From assembly GCA_007922305.1 (NCBI GenBank), contig ML677364.1, positions 14,613,624 through 14,677,623 on the forward strand: a DNA stretch of 64,000 bases. The letters are read 5' to 3'. The translations under genes and the position numbers were made by a program. Below, piece after piece: positions 59,461 through 64,000 of this stretch. The notes under the pieces are model-generated. The model searched no databases. It had not been told where the DNA came from and saw only the letters and a program-made list of their open reading frames with translations. Every line of letters starts with the position of its first letter. Positions within the stretch are counted from its first letter, which is position 1. This DNA is from Dermatemys mawii (taxonomy: Eukaryota; Chordata; Testudines; Dermatemydidae).

Positions 59461-60751
59461 CTGCATAATTCAGCTCCAGATCCAGATTTCAGACGTATCA
59501 AATTGTGATTCAATGTTTTGGTTCAGCCCCCAATAAAGATGTTGGCATTTGTAAAATTCATATTCAGGCTTGGGTTTGAATCCTGAAGTTCAGATTTGTT
59601 GACATCTGGATGGAGAAGGTTGTTTGAGGTGAGTTTCCAATTATTTCATTGTTTTTATTCCTCTACTGCCTATTATCCTTATTCTGCCACCTTTACTCCC
59701 ATTGAGCAGTACTTTACTCCCTAAAAGCCATGTTGAGGAGAGGGGAGTAAGGAACCCTATATATGAAAAGCAATAACAGTGATGTTTAGTCTAGATCAGC
59801 ACACTGCTACCCAGTGTAAAATATTGTGTGTCTGCACCCTCTAGTGGTCAAAACACCTGAACAGAAACAAGTTAAAATCATCCATTCAGCAACAATTTTA
59901 AAAGCATCATTTAGTTTTTAGCCACAGAATACATAACGGATTGGAGGCAGTTTCTGAAAAAAGAGTCTTAATGAAAAACAAAGATGAAGTCATATTTTTT
60001 TTTTATTTAAAGAGGGTGATGAGATACAGAAGAACTTAAAGACCTAGCCTTTAATGGCACTCCACGCAGGCCAGAGGTGTCCATGCTAAGAGATCTCAAT
60101 CTCATAGTGGGATTTACCACACATCAATTCCATTTATTACTGCATTAAAACATTTACTGTTGATTCTTGTGCCTAAACTGTAGTATGCAAATAAAAACAT
60201 AGTATATCTCAAATAATTTAGAATTGCTTATTTGATTCTTAGTGTCTTCATTGAAATCCTCTGTTATAAATACACAACATATTACTGTCGGTTATAAGGA
60301 AACGGAGAAAGTAGGTTTCAGCCACAACAATGCTTTTTCTAGGCACATTGCTTCTGACCAAAACAATGACTTTTCTTGTGGTTCACCAAGTATTCCACAC
60401 ATTATGCCTCGTTCCTGCAAGTCACTGAAGTCAGTTGTCTCTTCAGAGGGGTAAGGATCTGCCCAGGCTGAATAGCTTGCAGAACGGAGACCTTAATGCT
60501 TGCCTTAAAAAGCTTAATTTCAGTTGGAGATTCGTCAAGTTCCATAATTTATTACACTGATATGACTACCACATGTTCTGTGTGTATGAGATGCACAATA
60601 TATTAATTAAAACAGATAATTTTATATACATAATGAGTTCACCCACCTTTTGTCCATTTTTTTCTTAGTTTTATTTTTTTCATGGCAGGGATTAAGTGCA
60701 GCAACTACCATCCTGATTGCTGTGGTAATGCCCATAGGCCCCACATATAGT

Positions 60752-60786
60752 TAATAATAATAATAATAATAATTAATAATTAATAC
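60752..60786 (+). repeat. (TAA)n microsatellite
   Basis: About 35 bases of TAA units with two single-base interruptions. Confidence 0.85.
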
Positions 60787-63247
60787 TTCCTTCTAAGCAT
60801 TCAGTAGGTTTGGCAGTCTGGAACAATTCCAGTAATCTAAAGTTTAAAAGAAGTTACTGCTGTGACTTAAAGCAACAAATGGATAGAAATTCACACACAA
60901 ATGTAATTCCAGATACTGTTCATTTTATTATCCACACTTCAGTGCACCAAACTGTTTGGATAACATGGGCTTGGGTAATATTAAATATTTATTCAAGCAC
61001 TCTACATTTTAAACAAATTATCTAAACACTTCATATCTATTAAGCTAAGCACAATGAATATTTGCCTACTTGCAGCTTCCAACACTGTTTCCACTCAAGC
61101 TGTCTGTGTTTGTCATTTTTTATAATCATAAATGTAAAGGAACTCTCCCAAATGTTTTATAACTCCTGCCCAGGAAACTTAGTTCATTTTGGTTTGAGGT
61201 TGCTAGGTGCAAAGCTCACTGTTGCATGCTCTAAAAAGCCAAGAAATAAGTAGGACAGTCATTCAATATCCCATCTACACTCCACTCATCTATTCCCTAA
61301 GACTAGGCATGCCCTCTGTTGAATGCTGGTGGCTTGTCAGAGGAAGCAGTTGCCACTGTAGCACACACAGCTGCAAACTCCAGGAGTGAAATTCTGACCT
61401 CAGTAAACTCAATGGCAAAACTTCCATTTACTTCAGTGGGGGAGCAAGATTTCATCCCAGGTCTCTGAGAATTTGGGCTTCAACTCCCATCTTCCTCCAC
61501 TGTCCTTATTATCCAGGACAAGAACAGGATGGGAATGGGCAGTGAAAGGAGGAGAGTTGTAGCCCATGTTGCTGGAGATTAGGAGCTTGCAGCTCCAGTA
61601 CAGAGACAGATTGTCCTCTGTAACATTGGGAAAGGGAAGGAGTTGATGGTTCTTAGCAGTTCCATCCACTTTTCTTCCCAGCGATCAGTTACGTTATGAA
61701 GGGTAAGAGGAAAACTTTGTGTGGTTAACTATAACATTCCAAAAATGTCTGGGTTGTGGTCTGTGGATATGTGAAGTTTGGAATGTGTAGGGGGCTCTCG
61801 TTCTTTCCCCAGTTAGACTAAAATAACTGGTCGTCACAGCAAAATTTCCAACATACTTTTTCTGCTAAAGTCAGTACATATTTTTCTTTTAAAACTTACA
61901 AGGGAAATTCAGTTACTGTGCCAAGTTTGGAGACTAAATTCAATAATTAAAGTGTGAAACAAAAGGGTTTTTAGTTCTGTTTCAGGTGCAAATCTCAACA
62001 CAGCCATAACTATGGAGTCACTACCTAGGCTCTTATTATAAGTGAAAGCTGAAAGACACAATGTGTGAATTTTGGAGATATTTTCTTGGTGTCTTAGTAT
62101 GTATATATTTTGTGGGGGCAGAAGATATGAAGATTCATATTACATGTTGGGTCTTATCCTAAAGCAGTGATTATTTCCCCCAGTGGAGTTAGTAACAGAG
62201 TTCAACTCATTTTACATTTAAGAAAACAGATTTACTTTATTTAATAAAAACCTCACAATGGGGGGAAATCAGACATATTAAAATCTGATGCCCTCACTGG
62301 GGGGAAAGAATTAAATCTGAAATTTCATGAACTGACAGGTCATTAACCTTGAGAGAAAGCCCAGAGAGTTCTTTGAACATAGTAAAATGAGAGACAACAG
62401 AACTACAGTACTTGACAATTTTTTATAAAGCTACAGATTCCATAGTGTATTCTCCAGCCCACAGCATGATGTACAAGCAAGTGAGAATTCCAAAAGAATT
62501 TCAGTATGGTATTCTACTTTAAAAATTCTGGCTACATATCTCACCGAAAGCAGCAGATGTTTTTTTCCCCTGTGGGGTCAGAAAAGATACAGTATGTGCA
62601 TGAACAGAAAGAATGAGATTGACAGACCAATACTTAGACTTCCTAATAAGTTCTGTGTAGACTGTTAAAATTGTACTTGTTTTGTCTGTGTTTATATGGA
62701 AAATTTTCTGTACTTTTCCCACCATCGGCCTTGGAGCATGGGTTATGGGGATGGAAACACATACACTTAATCTACACTAGCACTTCTACTGTTGCTATTG
62801 CCCGGGGAGCTGTGTTGATGCTTGATTAATTGTGAAAAAGTACTATAGACAAAGAGGCAAGATTGGCATATCACTAGTGATTTGGCATACCTACGGGACC
62901 TAACTTTTAAAATTTGAGTGCTCAAAAATTTTTGAAAATCAGGCACCCTTAAACTATCAAGATGGGAATTCAATCAATAATTACTTGTGGGAAAAGAATA
63001 GATCAAGGCCTTTAACTGGGCTAGAATGATTTTTTAGGTTTCATAATTTGCAGGTCCATGTTGCCCTTTCCACCTACCCATTTCTTTGAGTGATGAGAAT
63101 TAAAAGCAACAAGCTTAAACTGCGTCCCAGGGCTCTGAATTCTGAACTGTAGTTTGTTGAAGTGTAGCTTGTTGTCATCACTGAGTATTTCCACTGAAAT
63201 ACTGAACATGGCTTTTAGGCTACTGTTTTCCAACGATTTTAATGTAA

Positions 63248-63267
63248 GTGTGTGTGTGTGTGTGTGG
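63248..63267 (+). repeat. (GT)n microsatellite
   Basis: Ten uninterrupted GT dinucleotides. A length polymorphism is likely at such a tract. Confidence 0.9.
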
Positions 63268-64000
63268 TACGTGGTTCTTTTAATTGTGTCCTCCTCTGAG
63301 CTCTGCAGGTCTCTCATATTTCTGTCTTGTACTTTTTTCCTGCACTATGACTGGCTACCACCTCAACATTTAGGATCTCTTAAAACATTTTGTGGGGCTC
63401 AGATGCCAGCATGCCTCAGTGGCTGTGGGTCCATGTCACATTTGTTTATAGGTGAAAACATGTCCTCCTTCAACAGATAGCATTAATGACTTGGGTATAG
63501 AATGTCAAAGTCTTTAGGCCAGCCATTTCAAATCACTTTTGATATAGCCTTCAGCTGTATATCAACACTGATGACCATTTTAATCAGTTCTAGCTTCTGT
63601 GGTGAGATTGGCAGGCAACCCCAAACCAAGCCTATATAGCCTCTTATATTGCCTTGGGATCTGGGTAGTCTCTAGGTCTCTAAATAAGGTGAGTGCTTAT
63701 CACTAAGAACATATTTAAATCTTAGATATGAATAGTTTTTGGCATCTGAGTCCCTTACCTAGCTCTTTGCCATTGTTTAGTAGTACCAGTGGCTTGTGGA
63801 CTGTCACTATGTATAATTATCAAGAGGATGCAAATATTTTGTTAAATTCTTGTGCACTAGTATACTTACCAGATAGTTTCTTCCTTGCTCTATATGAACA
63901 TATTTGGTCTCAGCATGTGAAAGCTGTCTAAAACAGTATGCTGTGGGCTTTCAATCACCCCATGTAGCTAGTTACACCCCACTGAGCCCATAGCTACTGA

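Larger units (their letters stand above)
59461..64000. other. AT-rich stretch to the window edge, no gene recognised
   Basis: Contains microsatellites at 60752-60786 and 63248-63267, traces of the CAATGGG motif at 61401-61440, and an old-repeat trace at about 62890-62950 (a gggacctaacttttaaaatt block, then aaaatcaggcaccc). Open frames up to 108 codons are domainless; the one at 63154-63480 spans the GT tract as a Val-Cys repeat. Confidence 0.5.

Overview
The window looks like non-coding DNA from a sauropsid, most probably a turtle. The evidence is many CR1 retrotransposon pieces with the usual amniote CR1 3' end, ancient MIR SINE pieces, hAT-like elements opening with TAGGGTGACCAG, and LTRs opening with TGTCA, a mix I associate with turtle genomes. 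The lineage is recognition, not a database result. I see no operon, ribosome-binding site, tRNA or rRNA gene, CRISPR array or host protein-coding gene. Every open reading frame I could interpret belongs to a transposable-element relic or is a chance frame in AT-rich or GC-rich repeat sequence. The window is best read as an intergenic desert or the inside of a very large intron.

Layout. 1-16 kb: a GC-rich composite repeat at the left edge, small transposon-like fragments, a MIR piece, an old CR1/L3-type LINE relic on the minus strand (9.2-10.1 kb), and a 764 bp hAT-like element at 14.8-15.6 kb. 16-32 kb: a CR1 3' tail, a Harbinger-like palindromic element (20 kb), several short terminal-inverted-repeat elements, a solo LTR with a perfect 5 bp target duplication (27.8-28.6 kb), and two plus-strand CR1 relics (30-32 kb). 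32-47 kb: a GC-rich repeat interrupted by a 10-N assembly gap flanked by identical 46 bp blocks, hAT-like fragments, another Harbinger-like copy (36.1-36.4 kb), a solo LTR with a polyadenylation signal (36.5-37.3 kb), and an LTR directly abutting a small hAT element (45.8-46.6 kb).

48.5-54.4 kb is the most informative region. A minus-strand CR1 (outer copy) is interrupted by a hAT-like element with a perfect 8 bp target duplication and by a second, longer CR1 (inner copy). The inner copy keeps recognisable pieces of ORF1 (an SGNH-esterase-like block), the endonuclease and reverse transcriptase, with an internal deletion. 57.7-59.3 kb holds a decayed minus-strand reverse-transcriptase relic that does not look like CR1. 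The rest is AT-rich unique-looking sequence with microsatellites.

No cellular pathway is encoded. The value of the window is as a record of insertions whose order can partly be read from nesting and target-site duplications. I did not find evidence of a new biological system. The observations best worth checking are the shared TAGGGTGACC family, the nested insertions, the non-CR1 LINE relic, the recurring palindromic CAATGGGA motif, and the duplicated blocks at the assembly gap.
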